64,000 bases of DNA, taken from Paracoccaceae bacterium (lineage in GTDB: Bacteria > Pseudomonadota > Alphaproteobacteria > Rhodobacterales > Rhodobacteraceae). A program made the translations under genes and the position numbers. The notes beneath the pieces are model-generated. The model was not told the DNA's origin. It saw nothing but the letters and a program-made list of their open reading frames with translations, and did no database searches. The stretch spans positions 1 to 64,000 of the forward strand of contig JABDLJ010000005.1 of assembly GCA_013003075.1 (NCBI GenBank), written 5' to 3'. This document shows, piece after piece, positions 52,984 to 61,620 of this stretch. Numbering within the stretch: the stretch's first letter is position 1; every line of letters begins with the position of its first letter.

Positions 52984-54444
52984 CTACATGATCTTGAACG
53001 CCGGGTCCGCGAGTGCCGGTCCGGCCTCGGCCTGCGGCAAGGGCTGGCCGGCGACCGACTGCTTGATACCGTGAATCCACTTTTTCGCGCGATCATTCAA
53101 CTCAAAACCCTTGGTCATCGACCGGCCGCGGGTCACCAGGATGCCGATATCGGCGCCTTCGTAGCGGTAATCGCCCGGCTGAAGGATGCGCAGGAAGAAG
53201 GCCTCGTTCTCGCTTTCCACGGCCCGGCGGTGGTAGTCGAAGCGATCGTAGACCACGCGGCCGTCCTCCAGCATCTTGTAGATGCCGGTCTCGGGTGAGG
53301 CGGTACAGATATCGACGTTATCCTCGGTGTGCTTGATCACCATCTGCGACCAGCTGTCGATCATGTCGGGGTCGGCCCAGCGGCTGTTCAGCTCGTCCAC
53401 GTCGAGTTTGAACTTCTTGCGCGAGAATTCCAGAAGGTGGAACAGGAACAGCGGCGCGTCGGCATGGGCGAAGGCGGCGTGGTTGGTCATCGACGAGGCG
53501 CCGGTGATCCGCGGGTTCAGCTCTCCCAGCCAAAGATCGCCGGTTTTCTTGTCGATCAGGAAATCGAGCTCGAAATAGCCCCGGTAGCCTTCCTTGCGCA
53601 GTTGCTCACCGAATTTGAAGGTCAGATCACGGGCTTGCTCGCGGACCTTCTTGGGAAAGGCGGTGGCCAGGATTTCATTTCCGCACCAGCCGCCGCGATA
53701 GGGCGTCAGTTCCTTGAAGCCCACCAGTTCGGTCATCAGCGGGTCGACGATGGTGCCTTCCTTGGTGGCGCAGGCCTCGATCGCCGAGCCGCGGCAATCG
53801 ATGCGCTTCATGATCTTGATCTCGCCCTCGCCGATGATCTCGTGCTCGTGGCGGCGGAAGTCGGCTTCGCTTTTGATGAAGAAGGTGGTGTGGCCGCTGT
53901 CGCCGAAGGCCGATTGCAGCACCAGATCGTGACCGATCCCGGCGCCTTCGCAGACCTCGCGCAGCTGCTCATAGCTGGTGACTTCGGCAAGAACGTTCGG
54001 CACCGAGGGCACGCCAGCCTTGTTGCCGATCCGCACGGTCTCGATCTTGTTGTCCATGCTGGTGCGCAGCTTGGCCTTGGGGAACCAGACATCGGCGCCC
54101 AGCTCTTTGGACAGCCGCTCGGTTTCCTCGTCGAACATCAGGAAGACGAATTTCGGCTTGCCGCCCCGCCGCTTGATGAAGTCGATCACTTCCTTGTGCT
54201 GCAAGAGGTAGTTGTTGATGTCCTCGATCGACTGGAATTCCGCGTGCGGCTGCTCGGAAGGGCAGAACACGTTTGGATGCTTGCCGCCGTAGCAATCGAT
54301 GTAGCAGATATACTTGAAGTTCTTGACCCACTCGTCGAGGCCCAGAAGATTGAAGTTGGTTGCCGAGATGAAATAGACAGGGTCTTCGTTCCGGTGGAAA
54401 TAACGGCGTATCTCCGAGATATTCTTGAGCACGGTAGATGACAT
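52984..54444 (-). CDS. ATP-grasp ligase of unknown substrate
   Basis: This 486-residue protein has an N-terminal pre-ATP-grasp domain (about 1-125), then a central ATP-grasp core: MDNKIETVRIGNKAGVPSVP, the ATP-lysine-type region LVLQSAFGDSGHTTFFI, glutamate-rich adenine pocket MKRIDCRG, and metal site LDFLIDKKTGDLWLGELNPRITG (E-x-NPR). A C-terminal extension of about 140 residues is not typical. Family members activate a carboxylate as acyl phosphate and join it to an amine or thiol. Lying 11 bases downstream of an amino acid decarboxylase gene, it may couple the amine product to an acid. The substrate is unknown. Confidence 0.8.
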   Translation of the reverse strand: MSSTVLKNISEIRRYFHRNEDPVYFISATNFNLLGLDEWVKNFKYICYIDCYGGKHPNVFCPSEQPHAEFQSIEDINNYLLQHKEVIDFIKRRGGKPKFVFLMFDEETERLSKELGADVWFPKAKLRTSMDNKIETVRIGNKAGVPSVPNVLAEVTSYEQLREVCEGAGIGHDLVLQSAFGDSGHTTFFIKSEADFRRHEHEIIGEGEIKIMKRIDCRGSAIEACATKEGTIVDPLMTELVGFKELTPYRGGWCGNEILATAFPKKVREQARDLTFKFGEQLRKEGYRGYFELDFLIDKKTGDLWLGELNPRITGASSMTNHAAFAHADAPLFLFHLLEFSRKKFKLDVDELNSRWADPDMIDSWSQMVIKHTEDNVDICTASPETGIYKMLEDGRVVYDRFDYHRRAVESENEAFFLRILQPGDYRYEGADIGILVTRGRSMTKGFELNDRAKKWIHGIKQSVAGQPLPQAEAGPALADPAFKIM

Positions 54445-54455
54445 GTCGTCCCTTT

Positions 54456-57194
54456 CTATTCTGCAGCAGTTGAGAGTTTTGTGCCGGATACGCGGGCCAG
54501 CGCCTCTGGCGTGAAGACGCGCAAACCCAGATCCGGGCGGTAGCCGTGGATCTCGTTCACATCGAGTGCGCGCATGAAATCGAGAATTTCGGCGCTGATC
54601 ACCTGCCCGGGTACCAGGATCGGAAAGCCGGGCGGATACGGGATGATGAAGCTGGCCGAGACAACTTCCTGCCCGGCATCCATTGCGTCCTTCAAAGAGC
54701 CGTTGAGCTCCAGATAGTCGCAGTTCTTCTCGTCGTAGCTGAGAAAGAATGCGGACCTGATATCGCCCTCGGTGGTGATATCGTCGGCGCGGAAGGCGTC
54801 ATGAAAGCGCGAGAAATCGGGCAGGGGCGGCAAGTCCTCAAGAAGGTTCTTCACCCGCTTGTCAAACGCCAGCCGCTCCATCCGCGAGGCGTCGTCCAAA
54901 AGCTCGTCGAGATCCTTGGCGATCTCGACCAGCACCTCGATCAGGTAGGCCACCGACGAACGTGTCGTGCCGATATTGGTCATGAAGAGCACGGTATTGC
55001 GCGAGGTCTTGTTGATCTGGATGCCGTACTTGTCCATCAGGATCTGGGTCTTGAACGTGTCGCCGTCCCAGCCGGTACCGCCCACGGCAAGCGTCACGCG
55101 CGTGGCGTCGAGCACGAAGTCGTCCTTTTCCCAGCAGTCCCAGATATCGGTCCATCCCTGGTGGGGATCATAATAGGACTGGACACCGCTTTGCCGGAAC
55201 TCTTCGGGGATCATGTCACCGGCGGTCAGCACCTTGAAGTATTTCTTCAAAAGCGGATGCGTCGAGATCGCCCGCCGCATCGACATCGCGGCTTCCACTT
55301 GCCGCTGGACGAACTCGAAGCCCTCAAGTTCGACCTGCCGGCGCCCGACGTCGAGCGACGCGATGATCTGATAGTTCGGCGATGTCGAGGTATGCGTCAT
55401 GTAGGCTTCGTGGAAGCTTTGCTCGACCTCGCCTTTGAAATCCTGGTCATGGACATGGATCATCGACCCCTGCCGCAGCGAGGTCAGCGTCTTGTGGGTC
55501 GATTGCGTGGTATAGACCCGGACCCGTGAATTCGGGGGCGGGATCAGCCGCGTTTTCAGAAGCTGCTCTTCGTCCGCGTCCTTCAGCTTGGCCTGCTGCT
55601 TGTCATAGGCCGCCTTGTGCTCGGCCGACCGGAACTTCTCGCGCAGTTGCTCGGCGGCATACATGCCGGTGCGCTGGCGGTAGGTGGGGCCAAAGCGGGC
55701 GAAGGCGAACCACGCCTCGTCCCAGAGGAAGATCAGGTCCGGCTTGATCGCAAGGCATTCCTCCATAACCCGCTGCACGTTGTACACCACGCCGTCAAAG
55801 GTACAGTTCGTCAAAAGCAGCATGCGAACCCGGTCGAGCTTGCCGGCCGCTTTCAGTTTCAGAAGCTGGTGCTTGATCTCGCGCAGCGGGACCGCGCCGT
55901 ACATCGAGTATTCATTAAGCGGATAGCTGTCGAGATAGACGACATTGGCCCCCGCTAGCACCATCCCGTAGTGGTGGGACTTGTGGCAGTCCCGATCGAC
56001 CAGAACGATATCGTCTGGACGAACAAGGGCTTGCACGACGATCTTATTGCAGGTCGAGGTGCCATTGGTGGCAAAAAACGTGTGCTTGGCGCCGAACGCG
56101 CGCGCCGCCAGTTCCTGGGCTTCCTTGATCGGGCCGTGCGGCTCCAGAAGGCTGTCGAGCCCGCCGGACGTGGCCGAGGTTTCGGCCAGGAATATATTGG
56201 GCCCGTAGAACGCGCCCATGTCCTGGATCCAGTGGCTGCGCGAGATCGACTTGCCGCGGCTGATCGGCATGGCGTGAAATACACCCGTCGGCTGCTTGGA
56301 GTATTCCACAAGCGCGGTGAAGAACGGCGTCTTGTTGCGGGCCTGAACGCCGCGAAGGATGTTCAGGTGCAGCTCCATGAAGTCTTCCTGGTTGTAGAAG
56401 ACGCGGCGGCAGATCCCCAGATCCATGCCGGCGATATCCTCGACAGAGCGTTCGGTCACCAGATAGGCATCCAGTTCGGGGCGCACCCGCGCCACCAACC
56501 GGCAAAGCTCGGGTCCGAGGTTCTCCGATGCCACGCTTTCGATCTCGTCCTGGCCACCGGCGCGGTTGAGATACCGGGTCAGGATCGGCTGATCCATCTT
56601 CGATTTGCGCACCAGACCGGGCCGCACGACAATGGCCTGGATGTTATGATTGAATAGCACCGCAATCAGCGCGTCTTCCAGGCTGGGCACGACCACGGCC
56701 TCGTAGATGAACGGGTCCTCGTGACGGCGCATCCGCAGGACGTTGGACTTCAGCCAGCGTTCCTGGTCCTCGTTGACGTTGTCGACGATCAGAATTTCGA
56801 AGTAAGGCTTGCTCAGCGCCCGCGCTTCGGGCGACAGGAGCGCCTCGTCGTCATGCTCTTCGCCGTCGGTGCCATCGCGGTCGAGCGGGATGTGGCGCCG
56901 GCGATACCCGCCGGTTGTCAGCGCGCGGGTGACGCGGTGCACCGCAAACGCCAGTTCCTCGTAGTTGCGATGCTCGAACTGGCGCCGCATGTGGTCGAAC
57001 GCGGACATGCCGGGAAATGCCCAGTAGGGTTCGATGATCGCAAGCGATTCGAAGAGCTCCTCGATGCGGCTGAGCGTCTTGGCGGCCGACTTTCTCGTCG
57101 GATCGCGGTGCAACGCGCCGGTTGCCTCGCGTAAAGCGCTCCACCTGTCAGACCTGAGCTGGATTGCCGAGTAATAGTCGTTGACAGAATGCAT
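54456..57194 (-). CDS. Orn/Lys/Arg decarboxylase, large fold-type I form
   Basis: This 912-residue PLP enzyme has a long N-terminal wing/receiver-like domain (to about 290), then the catalytic domain with GPIKEAQELAARAFGAKHTFF, DRDCHKSHHYG, FLWDEAWFAFARFGP (D492 to the pyridine nitrogen) and K568 in TQSTHKTLTSLRQ as the Schiff-base lysine. The C-terminal domain contains NKTSRNTVLFMTNIGTTR. Length and the DEAWFA block are closer to the arginine-decarboxylase-like forms than to LdcC/SpeF, but substrate choice cannot be fixed. AAGGAGAGTTAGGA precedes the ATG. The product should be a polyamine-type amine. Confidence 0.9.
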   Translation of the reverse strand: MHSVNDYYSAIQLRSDRWSALREATGALHRDPTRKSAAKTLSRIEELFESLAIIEPYWAFPGMSAFDHMRRQFEHRNYEELAFAVHRVTRALTTGGYRRRHIPLDRDGTDGEEHDDEALLSPEARALSKPYFEILIVDNVNEDQERWLKSNVLRMRRHEDPFIYEAVVVPSLEDALIAVLFNHNIQAIVVRPGLVRKSKMDQPILTRYLNRAGGQDEIESVASENLGPELCRLVARVRPELDAYLVTERSVEDIAGMDLGICRRVFYNQEDFMELHLNILRGVQARNKTPFFTALVEYSKQPTGVFHAMPISRGKSISRSHWIQDMGAFYGPNIFLAETSATSGGLDSLLEPHGPIKEAQELAARAFGAKHTFFATNGTSTCNKIVVQALVRPDDIVLVDRDCHKSHHYGMVLAGANVVYLDSYPLNEYSMYGAVPLREIKHQLLKLKAAGKLDRVRMLLLTNCTFDGVVYNVQRVMEECLAIKPDLIFLWDEAWFAFARFGPTYRQRTGMYAAEQLREKFRSAEHKAAYDKQQAKLKDADEEQLLKTRLIPPPNSRVRVYTTQSTHKTLTSLRQGSMIHVHDQDFKGEVEQSFHEAYMTHTSTSPNYQIIASLDVGRRQVELEGFEFVQRQVEAAMSMRRAISTHPLLKKYFKVLTAGDMIPEEFRQSGVQSYYDPHQGWTDIWDCWEKDDFVLDATRVTLAVGGTGWDGDTFKTQILMDKYGIQINKTSRNTVLFMTNIGTTRSSVAYLIEVLVEIAKDLDELLDDASRMERLAFDKRVKNLLEDLPPLPDFSRFHDAFRADDITTEGDIRSAFFLSYDEKNCDYLELNGSLKDAMDAGQEVVSASFIIPYPPGFPILVPGQVISAEILDFMRALDVNEIHGYRPDLGLRVFTPEALARVSGTKLSTAAE

Positions 57195-57259
57195 TCCTAA
57201 CTCTCCTTGTTCAGATCTGTCCGCGCGCGCCCGCGGGCGGTGCAGCGGTCGGCAGGCAT

Positions 57260-58231
57260 TCAGCCGCCGGCCGTCTTGCCGTGGATCGGCGTGATGCCAC
57301 GGGCAGTGGTGAAATCCGGCACGCCGCGATCGGTGGGCGTATCGGACGGAACATCGACCTTGAGGCCGGCGCGCGAGCCCTGGTGCGGGATCTCAAGCGG
57401 TCCCAGCGTCTGCAGAAAGGCGTCCGTCCCGCTGGTGCGGTCATAAACCGAAAAATCGGTCGACCGGTCGCGAAAGCTTTTCAGCACCTGTCCAAGGCCT
57501 TTCATGCCGGTCTCGCGCTGGCGGCGCACCATGTCCATGTCGACCTCGATGGGGAACATGTCCTCCTGGCCGGCGGATTGGTGCAGGACCGTGGCCGCCG
57601 GATCGACCACGAGCGATTTGCCGACGCCGCCGGCGCCCAGCCCGTTGACCGAGAAGACATAGCACTGGAACTGCGCCGCAGTTGCGCGCGCGATGGCCAG
57701 CTCGGCGTCGCGGTCGGTGGTGCCGGTCAGGATCGGTGTCAGCAGCACCTCTGCACCTTGCGATGTCAGCTGGCGCGTCGTCTCGGGGAACCACATATCG
57801 TAGCAGATCGACAAGCCGAAGCGGCCGATTTCGGGGACGTCGAAGACGCAAAACTCCGTCCCGGCCGCGATCCCGGCCTCGTAGGGGCGGAAGGGAAACA
57901 TCTTGGCATAGCGCGTGACGATTTCGCCGTCGGGATTGATGACGACCGAGGTGTTGTAGACCTTGCCGTCGTCATGCTTGAGGAACATCGAGCCCGGTAT
58001 CAGCCAGACGCGGTGCTTCTTGGCGGCCTCGCAGAACTGCGAGAGGGTCTCGTTCTCGGGCGGAAGCGAGAAACGCTCCAGCGGCCCGAAGGGCGCAAGT
58101 TCACTGAACAGGACCATCTGGGTCCAGGGAAACCGCGCCATCAATACATCGAGCCGGTGGATCATGCCGTCGACATTGGGTTGAAGGGCATGGACGTACA
58201 TCTGCACGCCGGCAATCGCAAAAGGGGTCAT
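57260..58231 (-). CDS. Nitrilase-superfamily carbon-nitrogen hydrolase
   Basis: This 323-residue enzyme has a complete Glu-Lys-Cys triad: E44 (LFSELAPFG), K110 (RYAKMFPF) and C143 (LSICYDMWFPE). It therefore cleaves, or transfers, an amide-type C-N bond. N-carbamoylputrescine amidase and omega-amidase are relatives. An extra C-terminal tail of about 60 residues (rich in Thr, Pro and Asp) goes beyond the usual core. It is in the same strand and order as the decarboxylase, 65 bases upstream of it, and 70 bases downstream of the universal stress protein gene. Confidence 0.88.
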   Translation of the reverse strand: MTPFAIAGVQMYVHALQPNVDGMIHRLDVLMARFPWTQMVLFSELAPFGPLERFSLPPENETLSQFCEAAKKHRVWLIPGSMFLKHDDGKVYNTSVVINPDGEIVTRYAKMFPFRPYEAGIAAGTEFCVFDVPEIGRFGLSICYDMWFPETTRQLTSQGAEVLLTPILTGTTDRDAELAIARATAAQFQCYVFSVNGLGAGGVGKSLVVDPAATVLHQSAGQEDMFPIEVDMDMVRRQRETGMKGLGQVLKSFRDRSTDFSVYDRTSGTDAFLQTLGPLEIPHQGSRAGLKVDVPSDTPTDRGVPDFTTARGITPIHGKTAGG

Positions 58232-58301
58232 TCAGTCAGGTCTTTCCGCCGCAAAACGGCACAGCTCACGATCTTGTCTTCTACATGGTACTCAAACAGC
58301 C

Positions 58302-58733
58302 TCAGGCCCGAACAACCAGCACCGAAACCGGTGAGCGCCGCACCACCCGGTCGGCATTGGATCCGACCAGGAACTCGCGCACCCGGTCGGGGGCGTGCGA
58401 GGCCATCACCACCAGATCGCAGCCGATATCTTCGATCATCGACAGGATCTTGGTGTGTATGTTGCCGAAGGCCAGGTGCTGCCTGACGTCGATGTCGCCG
58501 GGCACATTCTCGGCCACCAGATCGGCCATCGCCGAACTCGCCCGCGCCAGCACCTTTTCCTCCAGATCGTCGGGAAAGAAGCTCTCGACGAGCGGCGTGC
58601 CAGGATCGGGCACCACCGTCAGTATATGCAGCTCGCCGCCCGAGGCGCGTGCCAACTCCACTGCCTGGGGCAGCGCCTTTTCCCAGGACGCATCGTGGCC
58701 CAGATCGATTGTCAGCAGAATGGAATTGAACAT
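58302..58733 (-). CDS. Universal stress protein (UspA family) in the TAXI operon
   Basis: This 143-residue Usp domain starts MFNSILLTIDLGHDASW at ATG 58733, with GAGGCTGAG upstream; a longer frame runs into the permease gene. It ends with the nucleotide-binding pattern MASHAPDRVREFLVGSNADRVVRRSPVSVLVV. It lies 10 bases downstream of the fused TRAP permease gene. A regulator of transporter activity, as described for TeaD, is a reasonable inference. It is not a close copy of the Usp at 49314-49718, only the same family. Confidence 0.88.
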   Translation of the reverse strand: MFNSILLTIDLGHDASWEKALPQAVELARASGGELHILTVVPDPGTPLVESFFPDDLEEKVLARASSAMADLVAENVPGDIDVRQHLAFGNIHTKILSMIEDIGCDLVVMASHAPDRVREFLVGSNADRVVRRSPVSVLVVRA

Positions 58734-58743
58734 CTCAGCCTCC

Positions 58744-61509
58744 TCATGCCGCCGCGGCTTGCGGCTCTTTGCGGGCGCGGCCGCGCTGCAGGAATGCCAC
58801 CGCGCCAAGCAGCAACAATGCCGGAAGGAACATCAGGTACTTGCTGGGCTGATCGACCGGCTGGAGCACCCGAAGCACTTCCTGGTCCCAATCGAGGCCC
58901 GCATCCTGCGCCGCGCTTCCAAAGAGCACATCATCGACGAAAAGCTTGTCGCCGTCGGTCCGCGTGACAATGCCCGCCGCTTCCAGTTTATCTTCGCCGG
59001 TCTCACCCTCCAGTATGGGCAGGATCGCGACGAACTCGATTGGATCGCCGAGGTCATTGAGCCCCGAGACGCGCAAACGAAGCTCTTCGCCCGCGGGCGT
59101 CGCCGCGGCGGTCTGCACGATTTCGGCCGGGTCCTGCTCGACGAAGGGCGGCGCGACCATGTCCATCCAGAAGCCCGGACGGAACAGGGTGAAGGCCACC
59201 AGCAAAAGCGCAATCGTCTCGTAGAACCGGTTGCGCGCCATGAACCAGCCTTGCGTTGCCGCCGCAAAGAGCAGCATCGCGATCGTTGCGACAACGAAGA
59301 CGAAGATACCTTGCGCCCATCCCACGCCGATCAGAAGAAGCTCGGTGTTGAAGATAAAGAGGAAGGGCAGGGCGGCTGTGCGCAGCGAATAGAAGAACGC
59401 CACCACACCGGTCTTGATCGGATCGCCGCCAGAAACCGCCGCCGCCGCGAAAGAGGCAAGCCCCACCGGCGGCGTCACGTCGGCCATGATGCCGAAATAG
59501 AAGACGAAAAGGTGCACCGCGATCAGCGGTACGATCAGCCCGTTCTGCTGACCGAGCGTCACGATCACCGGCGCCAGCAGCGCCGACACCACGATGTAGT
59601 TCGCCGTTGTCGGAAGCCCCATGCCCAGGATCAGCGACAGAACGGCGGTCAGCAGCAGGATCGCCATGATATTGCCGCCCGACAGCACCTCGACCACGTC
59701 CGCCAGCGCAGAGCCGACGCCCGTCTGGCTGACCGCACCCACGATGATACCGGCCGTCGCCGTGGCGATGCCGATGCCGATCATGTTCCGTGCGCCGGTC
59801 ACAAGCCCGTCGATCAGGTCGACAAAGCCGGCCACGATATCGGCGACCAGCCGGCTTTCACCGCGGAAGATCGCCATCAGCGGGCGCTGGGTGAGCAGGA
59901 TAAAGATCATGTAGGACGCCGCCCAGAAGGCCGACAGGCCCGGCGACAGGCGATCGACCATCAGCGCCCAGACCAGCACCACAACCGGAAGGATGAAGTG
60001 CAGACCAGAGCGAACCGTCGGCCCCGGCAGCGGCAGATGCGTGACCGGCGCGTCGGGATCTTCAAGCTTCAGCGGCGGCTCTTTTGAGGCCACGTACAAA
60101 AGCCCGACATAGACCGCGGTCAGGAAGGCGAAGATGATATAGCCGGCCGTCTCGGGGAACGCCGGGCGGATCCAGCCCATACCGTAGTAAACGGCGTAAC
60201 TCAGTGCGCAGATCAGGGCCACGGTGAAGGCAATGCCGATGAGGCGCTGCACGATCGGCTTGGGCGTGTAAGAGCGGGGCAGCCCCTCCATGCCGGCTTT
60301 GAGGGCCTCAAGATGCACGATGTAGACCAGCGCGATGTACGAGATCACCGCCGGCAGGAAAGCATGCTTGACCACGTCGAAATAAGGGATGCCGACATAT
60401 TCGACCATCAGGAAGGCGGCGGCGCCCATCACCGGCGGCATGATCTGACCGTTCACCGACGAGGCCACCTCGACCGCGCCGGCTTTTTCGGATGAAAAGC
60501 CGACCTTCTTCATCAGCGGGATGGTGAATGTGCCGGTGGTGACCACGTTGGCGATCGACGAGCCGGAGATCAGGCCGGTCATGGCCGACGACACGACCGC
60601 AGCCTTGGCGGGACCGCCCTTCATGTGGCCCATCAGGCTGAAGGCGACCTGGATGAAGTAGTTGCCCGCTCCGGCGCGGTCCAGAAGTGAGCCGAAGAGC
60701 ACGAAGAGGAAAACGAAAGAGGTCGACACCCCCAGCGCGATGCCGAACACGCCCTCGGTCGTGATCCACTGGTGGTTCACGATTTCCGACAGGTTGTTGC
60801 CTTTGTGGGCAATGATGGCGGGCATGTAGGGGCCCAGCACGGTGTACATCAGAAAGACCGAGGCCACGATCATCAGGGCCGGGCCCAGCGCGCGGCGCGT
60901 AGCTTCCAGAAGGATCATGATGCCGATCACCGAGACCACGAAATCCTGCAAGATCGGCGCGCCGACACGGCCCGAGATGTCCCGGTAGTAGGCATAAAGA
61001 TAGATCGCGGTCGCGGCGCCGACGATGGCCAGCGCCCATTCCCAAGGCGGAATGCGGTCCTTTGGAGATCCCAATGCGATCGCGGCGACGACGGCCAACG
61101 CCGCAACGGGTATCCACCAGACCGAGGTGCCCTCCTTCGCGCCGGTCATGAAGAGAAAGGCCAGGATCAGCGGGATCGCAATGCCAAGTCCCAGCTGGAA
61201 CTTGGTGCGGGTCGCCGGAAACGCCATGAAGGCGAGGAATATGGCGAAGGCAAGGTGGATCGAGCGCGCCTCGGTATCGTTGAAGACGCCCCAGCCGACG
61301 ATGAACGGGATGGGCGAGGCGAACCAAAGCTGAAACAGAGACCACGCCAGGGCGACCAGCGTCATGAAAAGGCCAATGGGACCTGCAACCGATCGCCCGC
61401 CGGTGTCGGAAGACGCGACAATTTCGTCGAGTTCCGTCTGACTGAGCCCGCCACGTCCCGCGGCCTCGGCTTCGACGGCGGCCGCTTGTTGCTGATCTTT
61501 GTCTGTCAT
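58744..61509 (-). CDS. TRAP transporter fused permease (4TM/12TM, DUF3394 C-terminus)
   Basis: This 921-residue membrane protein fuses the small (DctQ-like) and large (DctM-like) permease subunits, as is usual for TAXI-type TRAP systems. Hydrophobic segments run through residues about 45-760. Motifs include SGSSIANVVTTGTFTIPLMKK, MPPVMGAAAFLMVEYVGIPY, ILGMGLPTTANYIVVSALL and MADVTPPVGLASFAAAAVSGG. A periplasmic C-terminal domain (about 780-890, LRLRVSGLNDLGDPIEF) matches DUF3394 of this class. It follows the TAXI binding-protein gene after a 111-base gap and imports its ligand. Confidence 0.93.
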   Translation of the reverse strand: MTDKDQQQAAAVEAEAAGRGGLSQTELDEIVASSDTGGRSVAGPIGLFMTLVALAWSLFQLWFASPIPFIVGWGVFNDTEARSIHLAFAIFLAFMAFPATRTKFQLGLGIAIPLILAFLFMTGAKEGTSVWWIPVAALAVVAAIALGSPKDRIPPWEWALAIVGAATAIYLYAYYRDISGRVGAPILQDFVVSVIGIMILLEATRRALGPALMIVASVFLMYTVLGPYMPAIIAHKGNNLSEIVNHQWITTEGVFGIALGVSTSFVFLFVLFGSLLDRAGAGNYFIQVAFSLMGHMKGGPAKAAVVSSAMTGLISGSSIANVVTTGTFTIPLMKKVGFSSEKAGAVEVASSVNGQIMPPVMGAAAFLMVEYVGIPYFDVVKHAFLPAVISYIALVYIVHLEALKAGMEGLPRSYTPKPIVQRLIGIAFTVALICALSYAVYYGMGWIRPAFPETAGYIIFAFLTAVYVGLLYVASKEPPLKLEDPDAPVTHLPLPGPTVRSGLHFILPVVVLVWALMVDRLSPGLSAFWAASYMIFILLTQRPLMAIFRGESRLVADIVAGFVDLIDGLVTGARNMIGIGIATATAGIIVGAVSQTGVGSALADVVEVLSGGNIMAILLLTAVLSLILGMGLPTTANYIVVSALLAPVIVTLGQQNGLIVPLIAVHLFVFYFGIMADVTPPVGLASFAAAAVSGGDPIKTGVVAFFYSLRTAALPFLFIFNTELLLIGVGWAQGIFVFVVATIAMLLFAAATQGWFMARNRFYETIALLLVAFTLFRPGFWMDMVAPPFVEQDPAEIVQTAAATPAGEELRLRVSGLNDLGDPIEFVAILPILEGETGEDKLEAAGIVTRTDGDKLFVDDVLFGSAAQDAGLDWDQEVLRVLQPVDQPSKYLMFLPALLLLGAVAFLQRGRARKEPQAAAA

Positions 61510-61620
61510 GTCCGGAAGTCCCTGATGCGCGCGCCCATCAATGCCGGCGCGAGTGTTTCTCTTGGGTACTGGAGAAGGCGGGGCGGCCGAACCGGCCGCC
61601 CCCGGAACAGGTGCGCAGGC

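Noticed and set aside
58285..60087. 600-codon plus-strand frame opposite the Usp and TRAP permease genes
   Set aside because: Composition is reverse-complement-like (Arg/His/Asp/Gln-rich) and no motif is present. The minus-strand genes fully explain the region.
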